From Sneathiella sp. P13V-1 (GTDB lineage Bacteria; Pseudomonadota; Alphaproteobacteria; Sneathiellales; Sneathiellaceae): a stretch of DNA of 64,000 nucleotides. A program made the translations under genes and the position numbers. The DNA lies in the NCBI RefSeq assembly GCF_015143595.1, contig NZ_WYEU01000004.1, forward strand, positions 1 through 64,000, given 5' to 3'. A model generated the notes under the pieces. The model searched no databases. It was given only the letters and a program-made list of their open reading frames with translations, and was not told the origin of the DNA. Below are positions 1 to 8,216 of this stretch, one piece after another. Within the stretch, counting starts at the first letter, position 1. Every line of letters begins with the position of its first letter.

Positions 1-1956
1 GTCCAGGGACTGAGCGAAGCCCGCATCTGCAAGGGTGGCAGAAAGACCAAGGGAGACTTCCTGAACAGCTTCGCCCTCTGTGATATTGGCAAGGGTAGAG
101 CTTTCCACATCCGCATACTCGTCCAGCACCGCATCAACGATAATTGAGCTGGTTGTAGATGATGAATTGGTGTCAATGTGGGTATCCCCAAAACAATTTA
201 CGCCTGTGTCTTCCACATAGACAGCTACACCCAATTGGGAGAGGTCATAATCACTGTCTTCTGGTGGAGTGACAGAAATAGAAGATGTAGAGAATGTTTC
301 TACACCATCAACAAATGTGATGGTGAGCGTAGCACCATTGAAATCAATAGTGTCAATATCAGGATTGCCGTTCAATTCAGTTGTGTTGACATCCCAGCCT
401 TTCAGGCCCGTGATAACAACAGATGTGAGGTTTTCAGAACCGTCCGCATCTTCACCACTTTTCGCATATTCACCTGTGGAGGCTTTAAAGCCAATATCAA
501 CAGAGTTGTCTTCTTTAACTAGATAAACACCAGATTGAAGATCTACAGTTGTCGTACCAGTGAGTTCAATCACCGGAGTGTCTGCAACTACAGTTATATT
601 GAGGTCAATATTTTCTTGAACAACGGCTTGGTTGTTGGAAAGTGAGAGTTCTTCGTCAGAAGCAGTTTCAGAGGCTGTCGCAGTAACAGTAACCGTCTCA
701 GAACCGGAGTAGTCTTCTGGTGCGGATAGAACAGGAGAGACATTAAGGGCACCTGTTTCGCCAACACCAACTGCAACGTCATATGTTAAAGTGCCGCCAG
801 TACCATCCCCGCCAGGTGTCCAAACACCGCCTTGTGAGTCCACTACAGTCCAACCAGCGGGAACTGTCGCCGTGACAACATGCGTTTCTGAGCCATCAAC
901 ATTGTCGCCAAACTGAACGTTGATGTCGAAACTAATGTTGGTATCTTCAGGAGTACAAGAGATGTTCATCTCAGGATATTGAATAAGGCGTTCTTCTTGT
1001 GAGAAGTCACTTTCAATATCGTCACCATACATGAAGTTGCCATCTACATCGAGATCCGGGCGGTCTGCTGCCGCATCGATGATTGCAGTACCACTTCCAG
1101 AAATAACACCGTCACCGCCCTCAGGGTCAGTGATATCTGCTTGAATGTTTAAGGTGATATCGTTGTCTGAATCTGCCGGAGGTAGCAGGAAGAGATCAGG
1201 AAGGACGCCGCCCGGTGCCAAGATGGTGATTTCACCATCAATTATGGTACCTTCATTGGCTGCCCCTGTGCCGCCGATGAAGATTTTAGCGCCTTCAGGA
1301 ATATTTGAGATAGTGATGAAGTTTAATACTTCATTGTCATCAGGCGTAAACTCAACAACCATCTGCATGGGGACAGTATAACTGCTGCCTTCATTTTGAT
1401 ATGGTTGCCAGTCTTCATAACCACCTTCGATTGGGCCCAGTTCCCCTTCAGGATCGTCTGAGATAAATGTAACTGTGATTGTGCCGTCCGGTGTGTCGCC
1501 GGAGCGTTCTTCGAGTTCTTCAGGTTCTGTGAATTCCAGGTCAGTAGGAGGGAGCAGATCTTCGATGCCGATGCCATCACCGATACCATCGTCAGCATAT
1601 GGGTCAAATGACGCGCCGCCGCCGTCACCGCCACCAGCACCACCAGCAGCAGGAGCGATTGCCGCTGGATCAAAGTTTTCCAGATTTGCGATGATTTCTT
1701 CGACAGACAGGAGAGTACCATTTTCCGAGAACTGAATTGATGAGCCTGCGTCTCCCTCCTCACGTACGAAGAAGTTTTCTAGCACAATCTGGTTGTCCCC
1801 TCCCAACGGGGTTATAACCAGATTGCCAGCGTTTTGAGTGAAGATGACTTCCTCTGCTCCAGAGTAGGGGAGTTGGACAATTGCTCCAGCTTCAACGCTC
1901 ACTGTTGAGTTTGAATTTGATACTGTGATGAGTTGCTTGTTGCTATCACTAGCCAT
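1..1956 (-). CDS. N-terminal part of a giant secreted adhesin (retention-module / type I secretion type), cut by the left edge
   Basis: The frame is open from the ATG at 1956 to base 1 (652 codons, no stop). It has a good ribosome site (AGGAG) and starts MASDSNKQLITV. There is no Sec signal peptide. Residues 1-95 are a compact beta-rich module, followed by FDPAAIAPAAGGAGGG, a Gly-rich hinge, an acidic GIGDGIGIEDLLPPTDLEF-type segment, and then repeated Ig/VCBS-like beta domains rich in Asp, Thr and Gly. This layout is known in large RTX adhesins exported by type I secretion, where a C-terminal signal is used; that end lies outside the window. PAAG at residues 102-105 fits the [T/A/P]AA[G/V] sites cut by the periplasmic protease LapG. 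It probably acts as a surface adhesin in biofilm formation. The family call is strong in style, but no secretion genes are visible here. Confidence 0.8.
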   Translation of the reverse strand, partial: MASDSNKQLITVSNSNSTVSVEAGAIVQLPYSGAEEVIFTQNAGNLVITPLGGDNQIVLENFFVREEGDAGSSIQFSENGTLLSVEEIIANLENFDPAAIAPAAGGAGGGDGGGASFDPYADDGIGDGIGIEDLLPPTDLEFTEPEELEERSGDTPDGTITVTFISDDPEGELGPIEGGYEDWQPYQNEGSSYTVPMQMVVEFTPDDNEVLNFITISNIPEGAKIFIGGTGAANEGTIIDGEITILAPGGVLPDLFLLPPADSDNDITLNIQADITDPEGGDGVISGSGTAIIDAAADRPDLDVDGNFMYGDDIESDFSQEERLIQYPEMNISCTPEDTNISFDINVQFGDNVDGSETHVVTATVPAGWTVVDSQGGVWTPGGDGTGGTLTYDVAVGVGETGALNVSPVLSAPEDYSGSETVTVTATASETASDEELSLSNNQAVVQENIDLNITVVADTPVIELTGTTTVDLQSGVYLVKEDNSVDIGFKASTGEYAKSGEDADGSENLTSVVITGLKGWDVNTTELNGNPDIDTIDFNGATLTITFVDGVETFSTSSISVTPPEDSDYDLSQLGVAVYVEDTGVNCFGDTHIDTNSSSTTSSIIVDAVLDEYADVESSTLANITEGEAVQEVSLGLSATLADAGFAQSLD

Positions 1957-2397
1957 CTTAGTCGCTCCTGACTTAATCACTCCAACCACACATTATGGGA
2001 ATTTCACTGGTACTTATTCAAATGTGGTAGATCTCTATCTCAGAATTTTAGCGCTTCGGAATAAAAGGCTTCATCACCTATATGTATGACGAAGAGAACA
2101 TCCAATTTGCTTAAAATCCTCTGATATCGCTCAAATAGACTATGGCACGTTAAAGAACGCATAAAATGTATAGTAAACAAATACTTAACGATTGTTTTGT
2201 TAAGGGTTTATTAACCTTATTTGGCTTTCTGGGGAGGCTTTTTTCTGCCATTTTCAGGATTTTGGGAAGTTGATACGAATCACAGAAAATTTTAAAAAAA
2301 TTGACCGGGAATTTGCGATTAGAAGGCTTCAAAAGTTACGGACACAGTGTATATTCATCTGCATGTTTTTGAGGCAGGATTTTTCTGGGAGTTAGCA
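1957..2397. other. Intergenic control region between the adhesin and the DUF1244 gene
   Basis: These 441 bases separate two divergent genes. They hold one full CtrA-type site at 2200-2215 and an extra TTAAC half-site at 2185-2189, in an AT-rich stretch. No convincing coding sequence is present; the short minus-strand frame at 2150-2332 has no ribosome site and no recognisable product. No intrinsic terminator is seen. Confidence 0.6.
2200..2215. promoter_or_regulatory. Perfect CtrA full site (TTAA-N7-TTAAC)
   Basis: The sequence reads TTAA, seven bases, TTAAC, which is the full CtrA recognition site of alphaproteobacteria. It lies about 245 bp upstream of the adhesin start (minus) and about 185 bp upstream of the DUF1244 start (plus), so it could serve either gene. 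No other full-spacing site was noticed in the other gene-free stretches of the window. CtrA commonly controls motility and surface genes, which fits the adhesin better. Confidence 0.6.
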
Positions 2398-2697
2398 ATG
2401 TCAAATCAAAATCAACTGGAATTGGAAGCAGCAGCCTTTAGAAGGCTTGTAGCCCATCTTCAAGATAGGACAGATGTACAAAATATAGACCTCATGAACT
2501 TATCGGGATTTTGTAGAAACTGCTTGTCCCGCTGGTATCAGGAAGCGGCAGACGAGAGAGGGATACCAATGGATAAGGAAGCGGCTAGAGAAGTAGTGTA
2601 TGGAATGCCCTATGATGACTGGAAAGAAAAATACCAAATAGAGGCGTCAACAGAGCAGATGGAAAAGTTCAAAGAAAGCCATCCAGATCACAAATAA
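2398..2697 (+). CDS. DUF1244 family protein
   Basis: This is a 99-residue soluble protein of the DUF1244 family, recognised from LMNLSGFCRNCLSRWYQEA and VVYGMPYDDWK. The two cysteines in the GFCRNCL motif suggest a metal or thiol site, but the biochemical role is unknown. I chose the ATG at 2398 because GGGAG lies six bases upstream and family members begin close to this point. A frame extension to 2347 adds 17 residues with no ribosome site. It stands alone downstream of the CtrA site region and upstream of gapR. Confidence 0.85.
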   Translation: MSNQNQLELEAAAFRRLVAHLQDRTDVQNIDLMNLSGFCRNCLSRWYQEAADERGIPMDKEAAREVVYGMPYDDWKEKYQIEASTEQMEKFKESHPDHK

Positions 2698-2864
2698 GAC
2701 TTTACCATTTATGTGTTGGGCAGGCGGATTTTTGACCTCTGGTGAAAGTTGTGGTTGGAAATTGCCAAGAATGTCTAGTTTCCACTGAAAAATAGTGGAG
2801 ATTTTTGCAAAATAAGGCTACACGATAGCCAATCATTTACTAACCTGAATTCATGAGGTGACTT

Positions 2865-3164
2865 ATGCCCGACGTTGGTGGCGTCGCTGCAGATCATTTG
2901 CGCTCCTACATTGAGCGGATCGAGCGCTTGGAAGAAGAAAAAAAGGCTATTGCTGACGATATTAAAGAAATCTTTGCGGAAGCAAAAGGGACGGGTTTCG
3001 ATGTCAAGGCGATGCGGGCCATCCTCCGTCTTAGAAAAATGGACAAGGCGGATTACCAGGAGCAGGAATATATGATCGACTTGTATAAGCACGCTCTGGG
3101 GATGCTGGAAGAAGCCGGGCCATCAGAACAGGATGACATGCCTCCAGAAGGTGATGCCTTTTAA
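2865..3164 (+). CDS. gapR: GapR family DNA-binding protein (DUF2312)
   Basis: A 99-residue protein matching the GapR/DUF2312 family: an N-terminal coiled coil (residues 11-40, IERLEEEKKAIADDIKEIF), then EAKGTGFDVKAMRAILRLRK and a helical tail (YQEQEYMIDLYKHALG). Caulobacter GapR binds overtwisted DNA ahead of polymerases and supports type II topoisomerases during replication. The acidic C-terminal tail after residue 84 goes beyond the shortest family members. The start is set by GAGGTG just upstream of the ATG. The gene appears monocistronic. Confidence 0.88.
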   Translation: MPDVGGVAADHLRSYIERIERLEEEKKAIADDIKEIFAEAKGTGFDVKAMRAILRLRKMDKADYQEQEYMIDLYKHALGMLEEAGPSEQDDMPPEGDAF

Positions 3165-3229
3165 CGAAGATTTTGGAGTCCTCCTGCGCTAGACAAGAGG
3201 CATTGACAGTTTTTCAGTTTGAATGAGAT

Positions 3230-4036
3230 ATGCAAAAACACCCCGTATCAGATCAATTACAGATATTTGTAATTAATCGCAAAAAAGATGCTGAACGGCG
3301 TGCAAACATGTCCAAACGATTGGGGGACTTAGGTCTTGAATTCGAATTTTTCGAGGCTGTTGATGGTCATCAAATAGACGCTTATTCTGTTCCAGAATAT
3401 GATGGGGAAAAGCGCAGACTTTATTTTGGGCGAGATTTGTCTATTGGCGAGATCGGCTGCATACTCTCCCATCGTGCAATCTATAGAAAAATAACCGATG
3501 AGCGAATACCTCTAACGCTCATATTGGAAGATGATACTCACTTTAAAGAAGATTTTCCGGACGTTTTAGAAGCGCTAGTTCGAGAATCCAAGAAATGGGA
3601 TATGATCCGATTTCTTGATAGAAAGAAGATTTTCAAGGCTCCGTATCGCATTCTCAAACAGTTGACAGAGACTTATTCACTGGCGAGAGTGAGGGGGATC
3701 CCCGGGGGAGCGTACGCTTATCTGGTAACAAGCAGAGCAGCTGAAGTTCTCTATAACAATACGAAACGCAACTCTGTTCAGATAGATATTATACACGGAA
3801 GACATTGGGAGACGGGTCTTGATGTGCTCGTGACAAAACCGTCTCCGGTCTCCCCAGATTTGGAAATCCCTTCCACGATCGGAGAAACGAGATTTGACAA
3901 AGAAATAACAGTGTCAGGCTTTAAACGGTTAATATTTCCGGTTTTCCGGTTTTGTTTCAAAGTTAATTCATCCATTCGCTCGAGGTGGTATTTTGCTAAA
4001 AAGAAGCAAGCAGATCGTCGAAACTGGAGAATATGA
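3230..4036 (+). CDS. Glycosyltransferase family 25 (LPS-type sugar transferase)
   Basis: A 268-residue protein with the GT25 signature: IFVINRKKDAERRANM near the start, SIGEIGCILSHRAIYRKI at about 77-94 and the LILEDDTHF metal/nucleotide-binding motif near 104. GT25 enzymes such as LgtB and LpsA add galactose or related sugars to lipooligosaccharide on the cytoplasmic side. There are no membrane segments, and the basic C-terminal tail may associate with the membrane. The coding sequence looks more AT-rich than its neighbours, with more A/T-ending codons, which would fit the horizontal exchange common in surface-sugar genes. No sugar-gene cluster surrounds it, so donor and acceptor are unknown. 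Confidence 0.8.
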   Translation: MQKHPVSDQLQIFVINRKKDAERRANMSKRLGDLGLEFEFFEAVDGHQIDAYSVPEYDGEKRRLYFGRDLSIGEIGCILSHRAIYRKITDERIPLTLILEDDTHFKEDFPDVLEALVRESKKWDMIRFLDRKKIFKAPYRILKQLTETYSLARVRGIPGGAYAYLVTSRAAEVLYNNTKRNSVQIDIIHGRHWETGLDVLVTKPSPVSPDLEIPSTIGETRFDKEITVSGFKRLIFPVFRFCFKVNSSIRSRWYFAKKKQADRRNWRI

Positions 4037-4240
4037 ATTCTGACAGTGGACCTTTTTAGAGAAAATGATTAGAAAAGGGCAAATTTCTTTAAATTGACGA
4101 TGACCTGTGACAGCTCTATTGCCTGCTGAGAAGCAAGTATAAGTCACTAGATAGCTGCGGCGACTGCCGAAAAACTAAAATATTTAGCGCACCCGTTTGG
4201 TTGATGCGCATTCAGTTGTGAGAAGAAGAGGATTAGAAAC

Positions 4241-5311
4241 GTGAGCTTGAAATTACCTGCTGGTGTGGTTTTTGGTGAAGAATATCAAAAGCTTGTCAAG
4301 AACTGTAAAGACAATAACTTCGCGTTGCCTGCCGTTAACGTTGTGGGCACAGATTCCATCAACGCCGTGATGGAAGCAGCCGCGAAAAACGGTGGTGATG
4401 TTATCATCCAGCTTTCCAATGGTGGTGCTGGTTTCTACGCAGGTAAGGGCGCTCCAGATGCTAACGAAGCGATGATCCTGGGTGCAGTTTCTGCCGCGCA
4501 GCATGTTCACTTGCTCGCAAAGCATTACGGCATTTGTGCTGTTCTACACACTGACCATGCTAATCGTAAACTTATCCCTTGGGTGGATGCGTTGATCGAC
4601 CGCGGTGCAGATTACAAAAAGAAAAACGGTGTACCACTGTTCAGTTCTCACATGGTCGATCTGTCTGAAGAACCACTTGAAGAAAATCTTGCAGAATCTG
4701 CGCGCCTCCTTAAACGTGCCGTTGAACTCGACATGAGCATTGAAATTGAGCTTGGTATCACTGGCGGTGAAGAAGATGGTGTGGGTAGCGATATCGACAC
4801 TATTGATAACAGCAAACTCTACACGCAGCCAGAAGACGTGCTGGCTGCATATGACGCGCTTAATGAAATTGGTCATTTCTCGGTAGCGGCCTCTTTCGGC
4901 AATGTCCATGGCGTCTACAAACCCGGTAATGTCAAACTTCGCCCAGAGATTTTGAAATCTTCTCAGGAGATGGTCGCAAAAGAGCGTGGCCTTGGGGATA
5001 AGCCACTTGATCTTGTTTTCCACGGTGGATCTGGATCCGAGCTTTCTGCGATCCGTGATGCGATTGAGTATGGCGTGTTCAAAATGAATATCGATACAGA
5101 TACTCAGTTTGCTTTTGCGGAAGGCGTTGGCAAGTTTGCCGAAGAAAATATGGTGGCTTTCAAGCACCAGATTCACCCTGAAACAGAACAGCCGCTGAAG
5201 AAGCTTTATGACCCTCGTAAATGGCTGCGCATGGGTGAAGAAAGCATGGTCACGCGCCTTACTCAAGCATTTGAGGAGCTCAACGCAACTGGCAAGTCTG
5301 TCGCTGAGTAA
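4241..5311 (+). CDS. fba: Class II fructose-bisphosphate aldolase
   Basis: A 356-residue class IIA aldolase, close in length and motifs to E. coli FbaA. It cleaves fructose 1,6-bisphosphate to glyceraldehyde 3-phosphate and dihydroxyacetone phosphate in glycolysis and gluconeogenesis. Visible motifs are LHTDHANRK (Asp105 catalytic, His106 zinc ligand), EIELGITGGEEDGV, NVHGVYKPGNVKL with a further zinc-ligand His, and VFHGGSGS plus MNIDTDTQ for phosphate binding. The start is GTG, preceded by AGAAGAGGA. It is monocistronic and ends in a strong intrinsic terminator. About 200 bases of leader precede it, in which I see no defined element. Confidence 0.96.
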   Translation: MSLKLPAGVVFGEEYQKLVKNCKDNNFALPAVNVVGTDSINAVMEAAAKNGGDVIIQLSNGGAGFYAGKGAPDANEAMILGAVSAAQHVHLLAKHYGICAVLHTDHANRKLIPWVDALIDRGADYKKKNGVPLFSSHMVDLSEEPLEENLAESARLLKRAVELDMSIEIELGITGGEEDGVGSDIDTIDNSKLYTQPEDVLAAYDALNEIGHFSVAASFGNVHGVYKPGNVKLRPEILKSSQEMVAKERGLGDKPLDLVFHGGSGSELSAIRDAIEYGVFKMNIDTDTQFAFAEGVGKFAEENMVAFKHQIHPETEQPLKKLYDPRKWLRMGEESMVTRLTQAFEELNATGKSVAE

Positions 5312-5333
5312 ATCTGTTTTTGGTAAAAATTTG

Positions 5334-5363
5334 AAAAGGGGTGCGAGATGTGCCCCTTTTTTT
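5334..5363 (+). terminator. Intrinsic terminator of fba
   Basis: AAAAGGGG and CCCCTTTT pair around an 11-base loop and run into a seven-T tract, 23 bases after the fba stop. Confidence 0.85.
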
Positions 5364-5437
5364 ATTGGTATTAACTTTACTGTAAAACTTGGGGCGCTAT
5401 ATGGATGCTAATCCAATAGCTAACAGCGGAGTTTGAA

Positions 5438-5854
5438 ATGGCTAAAAAAGCCCCAGAAGGGATTGCTGATCGGCAGGCACAGCTTGCGAGGGCACCTTAT
5501 GAAGACATGCTTTCTTTCTTTGATTATAAGCATCTGCCAGAAGGGCTGCAGGGCATAAGTATGCCGTTTAATAAGCTGGCAAATTCTCTGGTTGAGCAAT
5601 TACCACATCACCCACAGAAAATGGTGGCCCTTCAAAAACTGCTGGAGGCGAAAGATGCAGCAGTGCGGATCGCTGTCGCGAAAACCCGTATTCGCCGCAA
5701 GGAAATTCAAAACCTGATTTTGGAATGTCATGGAAATGGGGATAACGCAGAGCAGATCCTAGAGAAAGTACAAGGTGAGTTCCCTTCCTCTCGGATTACT
5801 CTGGAGATTTTGAAAGACTTTTTGGAAACCGTAAAGGCTGAAGCAGAAGCCTAA
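5438..5854 (+). CDS. Small protein with an Acb2/Tad1-like helical hairpin domain
   Basis: A 138-residue protein. Residues 27-84 begin FFDYKHLPEGLQ and end with MVALQKLLEAKDAAVRIAV. This pattern (F-x-Y near the start, a long helix, a Pro turn, then A-L-x-K-L-x-E-A-x-x-A-x-R) resembles the Acb2/Tad1 hairpin domain, which in phages forms oligomers that sequester cyclic nucleotides and block CBASS or Thoeris immunity. Related domains also occur in bacterial proteins of unknown function. Residues 85-138 are a second helical region of unknown role. It lies between two terminators, so it is its own transcription unit. The family link is by pattern memory and needs a profile search; no sponge activity is shown. 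Confidence 0.5.
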   Translation: MAKKAPEGIADRQAQLARAPYEDMLSFFDYKHLPEGLQGISMPFNKLANSLVEQLPHHPQKMVALQKLLEAKDAAVRIAVAKTRIRRKEIQNLILECHGNGDNAEQILEKVQGEFPSSRITLEILKDFLETVKAEAEA

Positions 5855-5874
5855 TCCATTGTCCAGATGAAATT

Positions 5875-5902
5875 AAAGCCCGTCATTCTTTGGCGGGCTT
5901 TT
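5875..5902. terminator. Bidirectional terminator between the hairpin protein and the AraC regulator
   Basis: AAAGCCCG and CGGGCTTT form an eight-pair stem with T-rich flanks on the plus side. The loop contains the stop codon of the minus-strand regulator, so one hairpin serves two convergent genes. Confidence 0.75.
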
Positions 5903-6884
5903 GTTTTTTGAACTCAGCGGGTGTGTGGCCGGTAATCTGCTTGAACGCACGTGAGTAGGTGGGGGCATCATGATATCCAATCAGCTCCGCTATGTCGGCA
6001 ATAGAAAGTGGTGTGTTCGCCAAATACTCTTTTGAGATGTGAACCAGTAACTCTTTTTGAATGTGCCTGAAACTGGTCCCAAGGGTGGTTAAGTGTCGCC
6101 GCATGGTACGACTGCTCATCCCAAATTCTGTCGCAATTGTTTCAAGGTCTGCCCTGCCGGAATGGCCCAAGAGGCTATGCCTGACCTTCTCAACGAGGGT
6201 GCTTTCTTTTTTCATACCGCCAAGCAAGACATCGCAATGGGAGTAAAAAGAGGGAGAATGAAAAAGATGCGTGTCAGGAAAGGTTTCTCTTACTGTTTCC
6301 TTCTGCAAAATTAACAAATCCGTTTCTGAGTTTCCAATAACTTCAATTCCCAGTTTTTTTGAATAGGTGGGAGGAATGTGTTCCGCTGGGCGTTTCAAAT
6401 ATAATACGGCACCATCAAGGTTTTTTCTTGAGAGTTCTCGCGATTGGTGGAGAAGAGCGGAGAAGAATAGGTCTATGTAGAAGTAAGGGACTTCAGGCCA
6501 GTGAGGAGGGTTCTCGTAAGAGATTACATATCGACCTTCAGGTTGTGACAATTTCAATGCGTTCTTTTCTGTTGGGTCAAGCACCCACATGTTTTTTTTG
6601 ACCTGTATATATAGCTCCTCAAGGCTTCGGCTTTGCATGAAGCTGTAACCCAAAATACCATAGGAGGCGAGTGAAACGAGCTGACCTGTGTCTATTGCAA
6701 GGCATGGATCGTCGGTCAGTTTTACAGCTATTCCAGCGAGATAGCGTAGTCTTTCCAACCGATTGGGGGATATGTGCTTCAGATGTCTCCTGATCTTACC
6801 TCCATCCTCCCCACGAGAGACAAGCACCTGAAAAAGCCTATGTTCAAACGCTAAATATTTAATTTTGTCCGTTTTTGCCAACAA
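5883..6884 (-). CDS. AraC-family regulator with Arabinose_bd-type sensor domain
   Basis: About 333 residues. The N-terminal 200 residues match the Arabinose_bd-type sensor domain of AraC regulators (RLRYLAGIAVKLTDDPCLAI, later YFYIDLFFSALLH). The C-terminal 100 residues carry two helix-turn-helix units (FGMSSRTMRRHL; LSIADIAELIGYHDAPTYSRAFKQITGHTPAEF). The start is unsure: no ATG fits, and TTG at 6884 gives the family-typical N-terminus but has a weak ribosome site; GTG at 6827 is an alternative that would trim 19 residues. The gene diverges from the oxygenase-like gene at 6959 and probably controls it. Confidence 0.85.
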   Translation of the reverse strand: MLAKTDKIKYLAFEHRLFQVLVSRGEDGGKIRRHLKHISPNRLERLRYLAGIAVKLTDDPCLAIDTGQLVSLASYGILGYSFMQSRSLEELYIQVKKNMWVLDPTEKNALKLSQPEGRYVISYENPPHWPEVPYFYIDLFFSALLHQSRELSRKNLDGAVLYLKRPAEHIPPTYSKKLGIEVIGNSETDLLILQKETVRETFPDTHLFHSPSFYSHCDVLLGGMKKESTLVEKVRHSLLGHSGRADLETIATEFGMSSRTMRRHLTTLGTSFRHIQKELLVHISKEYLANTPLSIADIAELIGYHDAPTYSRAFKQITGHTPAEFKKQKPAKE

Positions 6885-6901
6885 TTTTGTCCGTAAATGC
6901 C
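6861..6901. promoter_or_regulatory. Two direct repeats, likely AraC regulator binding sites
   Basis: AATTTTGTCCGT-N3-TGCC occurs at 6861-6879 and again at 6883-6901, exactly 22 bp apart, or two helical turns. Tandem direct repeats with this period are the usual target of AraC-family dimers. They sit at the regulator's own start codon and about 60-100 bp upstream of the divergent gene at 6959. Confidence 0.6.
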
Positions 6902-6958
6902 CTGTTATTTTAAGAAGTATATGAAGAAACTATTTTTAAAAACAAGAGGGAGAGGAAA

Positions 6959-8119
6959 ATGTCATTCATCAATCTGGTGGAACCATTAGCCGAAGAAATA
7001 AAAACAAGGGCTGGGGAGTTTGAAAAGCAGGGCTATGTCTCTCAGGATATCGTTCGTAAGCTCGCCGAGCAGGGTCTGTATCGTTTATGTAATGAAGAGG
7101 CTTACGGCGGTCTTTCAGGGACTGCAGAAGATTATGCGCAGCTAACTGAATATGTGGCGACCCTTGATGGGTCTACCGCATGGGTTTTGTTTATCGGGAT
7201 CACTTCAGCCCTCTCCTACATGAACCTACCGACGGAAGAAGTAAATGTTGTTTTCAAAGAACAAACAGATATAACGGCCGGAGTCTTTGCCCCGATGGGC
7301 CGGGCTTTTCCTGATCAGAAAGACGGAGTGAAAGGATATCGCCTGTCAGGGCGTTGGCAGTGGGGATCCGGTATCCGCAATTCCACTTTCATTTCGGCTG
7401 GCGGGTTCGTTGTTGACCTGGACGGAAGAATACAGAAAACGCCACAAGGTCTGCCGGACCAGAGAATGTTCCTGTTAGATGTGAAGGATGTGGATGTTCT
7501 TGATACTTGGCACGTGTCTGGTTTGAAAGGAACCGGATCTACGGACTTTCAAACTAAAGATTTATTTGTATCAGAAAGCCGCGCCTTTACACTTTTTTCA
7601 AAGCACACACCGGATACACCGGTACATCGCTTTCCAGCCTTTGGTTTCCTCGCCATTGGGATTGCAGCCGTAGCTCTTGGGCTTGCAAAAGCGTCGCTTG
7701 ATGAACTGACAGACATCGCAATCGCCAAAACCCCGCAAGGCAGCCGCAAACCTCTTGCCATGAGGTCCAGCACGCAGATTAGGATGGCGCTTGCAACGGC
7801 GAAATATCGGGCGGCCCGCAGCTTGATGTATGAGGAAATTCGAAAAATCTGGAGCGAAGCAGAAACCTCATCTGAGCTTTCCGTAGAAGCGCGAAGAGAT
7901 CTGCGTTTGGCGCTGACGTACACGGTCATGCAATGCGTAGAGGTCGTCACTGAAATGTATACATTGGCCGGGGGAAGTTCTGTCTACGAGACAAGTCCGC
8001 TACAGCGATATTTCAGGGATATTCACGTAGCACAGCAGCATATGATGGTGGGGGAGATGACATTGGAACTTACAGGGCGATTGTTCCTTGATGTGGAAAC
8101 AGATACGTCACAGCTTTAA
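6959..8119 (+). CDS. Acyl-CoA dehydrogenase-fold flavin monooxygenase-like protein
   Basis: A 386-residue protein of the acyl-CoA dehydrogenase fold, closest in style to group D flavin monooxygenases (HsaA/DszC type) rather than true dehydrogenases. N-terminal helices (LAEQGLYRLCNEEAYGG), a middle beta domain with the motif GRWQWGSGIRNSTFISAGG, and a C-terminal helical domain (ALATAKYRAARSLMYEEI; MYTLAGGSSVYETSPLQRYFRDIHVAQQH) are visible. The His near the end (IHVAQQHMM) matches the conserved region of these monooxygenases. Such enzymes use reduced flavin from a separate reductase, but none is next to it. GAGGGAGAGG upstream gives a strong start. It is probably controlled by the divergent AraC regulator. 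The substrate is unknown. Confidence 0.75.
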   Translation: MSFINLVEPLAEEIKTRAGEFEKQGYVSQDIVRKLAEQGLYRLCNEEAYGGLSGTAEDYAQLTEYVATLDGSTAWVLFIGITSALSYMNLPTEEVNVVFKEQTDITAGVFAPMGRAFPDQKDGVKGYRLSGRWQWGSGIRNSTFISAGGFVVDLDGRIQKTPQGLPDQRMFLLDVKDVDVLDTWHVSGLKGTGSTDFQTKDLFVSESRAFTLFSKHTPDTPVHRFPAFGFLAIGIAAVALGLAKASLDELTDIAIAKTPQGSRKPLAMRSSTQIRMALATAKYRAARSLMYEEIRKIWSEAETSSELSVEARRDLRLALTYTVMQCVEVVTEMYTLAGGSSVYETSPLQRYFRDIHVAQQHMMVGEMTLELTGRLFLDVETDTSQL

Positions 8120-8216
8120 TACATAATATTTCTGTTTAAATGTTTGGCTTCAAATGTTAGTCATGACATCGAATTTTGGCTGCTTGTGCGGTCCTATTTA
8201 AGTTTTGAGGTTAGAC

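Noticed and set aside
2136-2160. TGGCACG in the adhesin upstream region as a sigma-54 promoter
   Set aside because: The required GC pair is not at the -12 position; AA is there instead.
2150-2332. Short minus-strand frame in the gap before DUF1244
   Set aside because: It crosses the CtrA site, lacks a ribosome site, and has AT-driven composition.
4544-5266. 240-codon minus-strand frame opposite the aldolase gene
   Set aside because: A codon-bias shadow of fba; the composition is unlike a real protein and there is no start signal.
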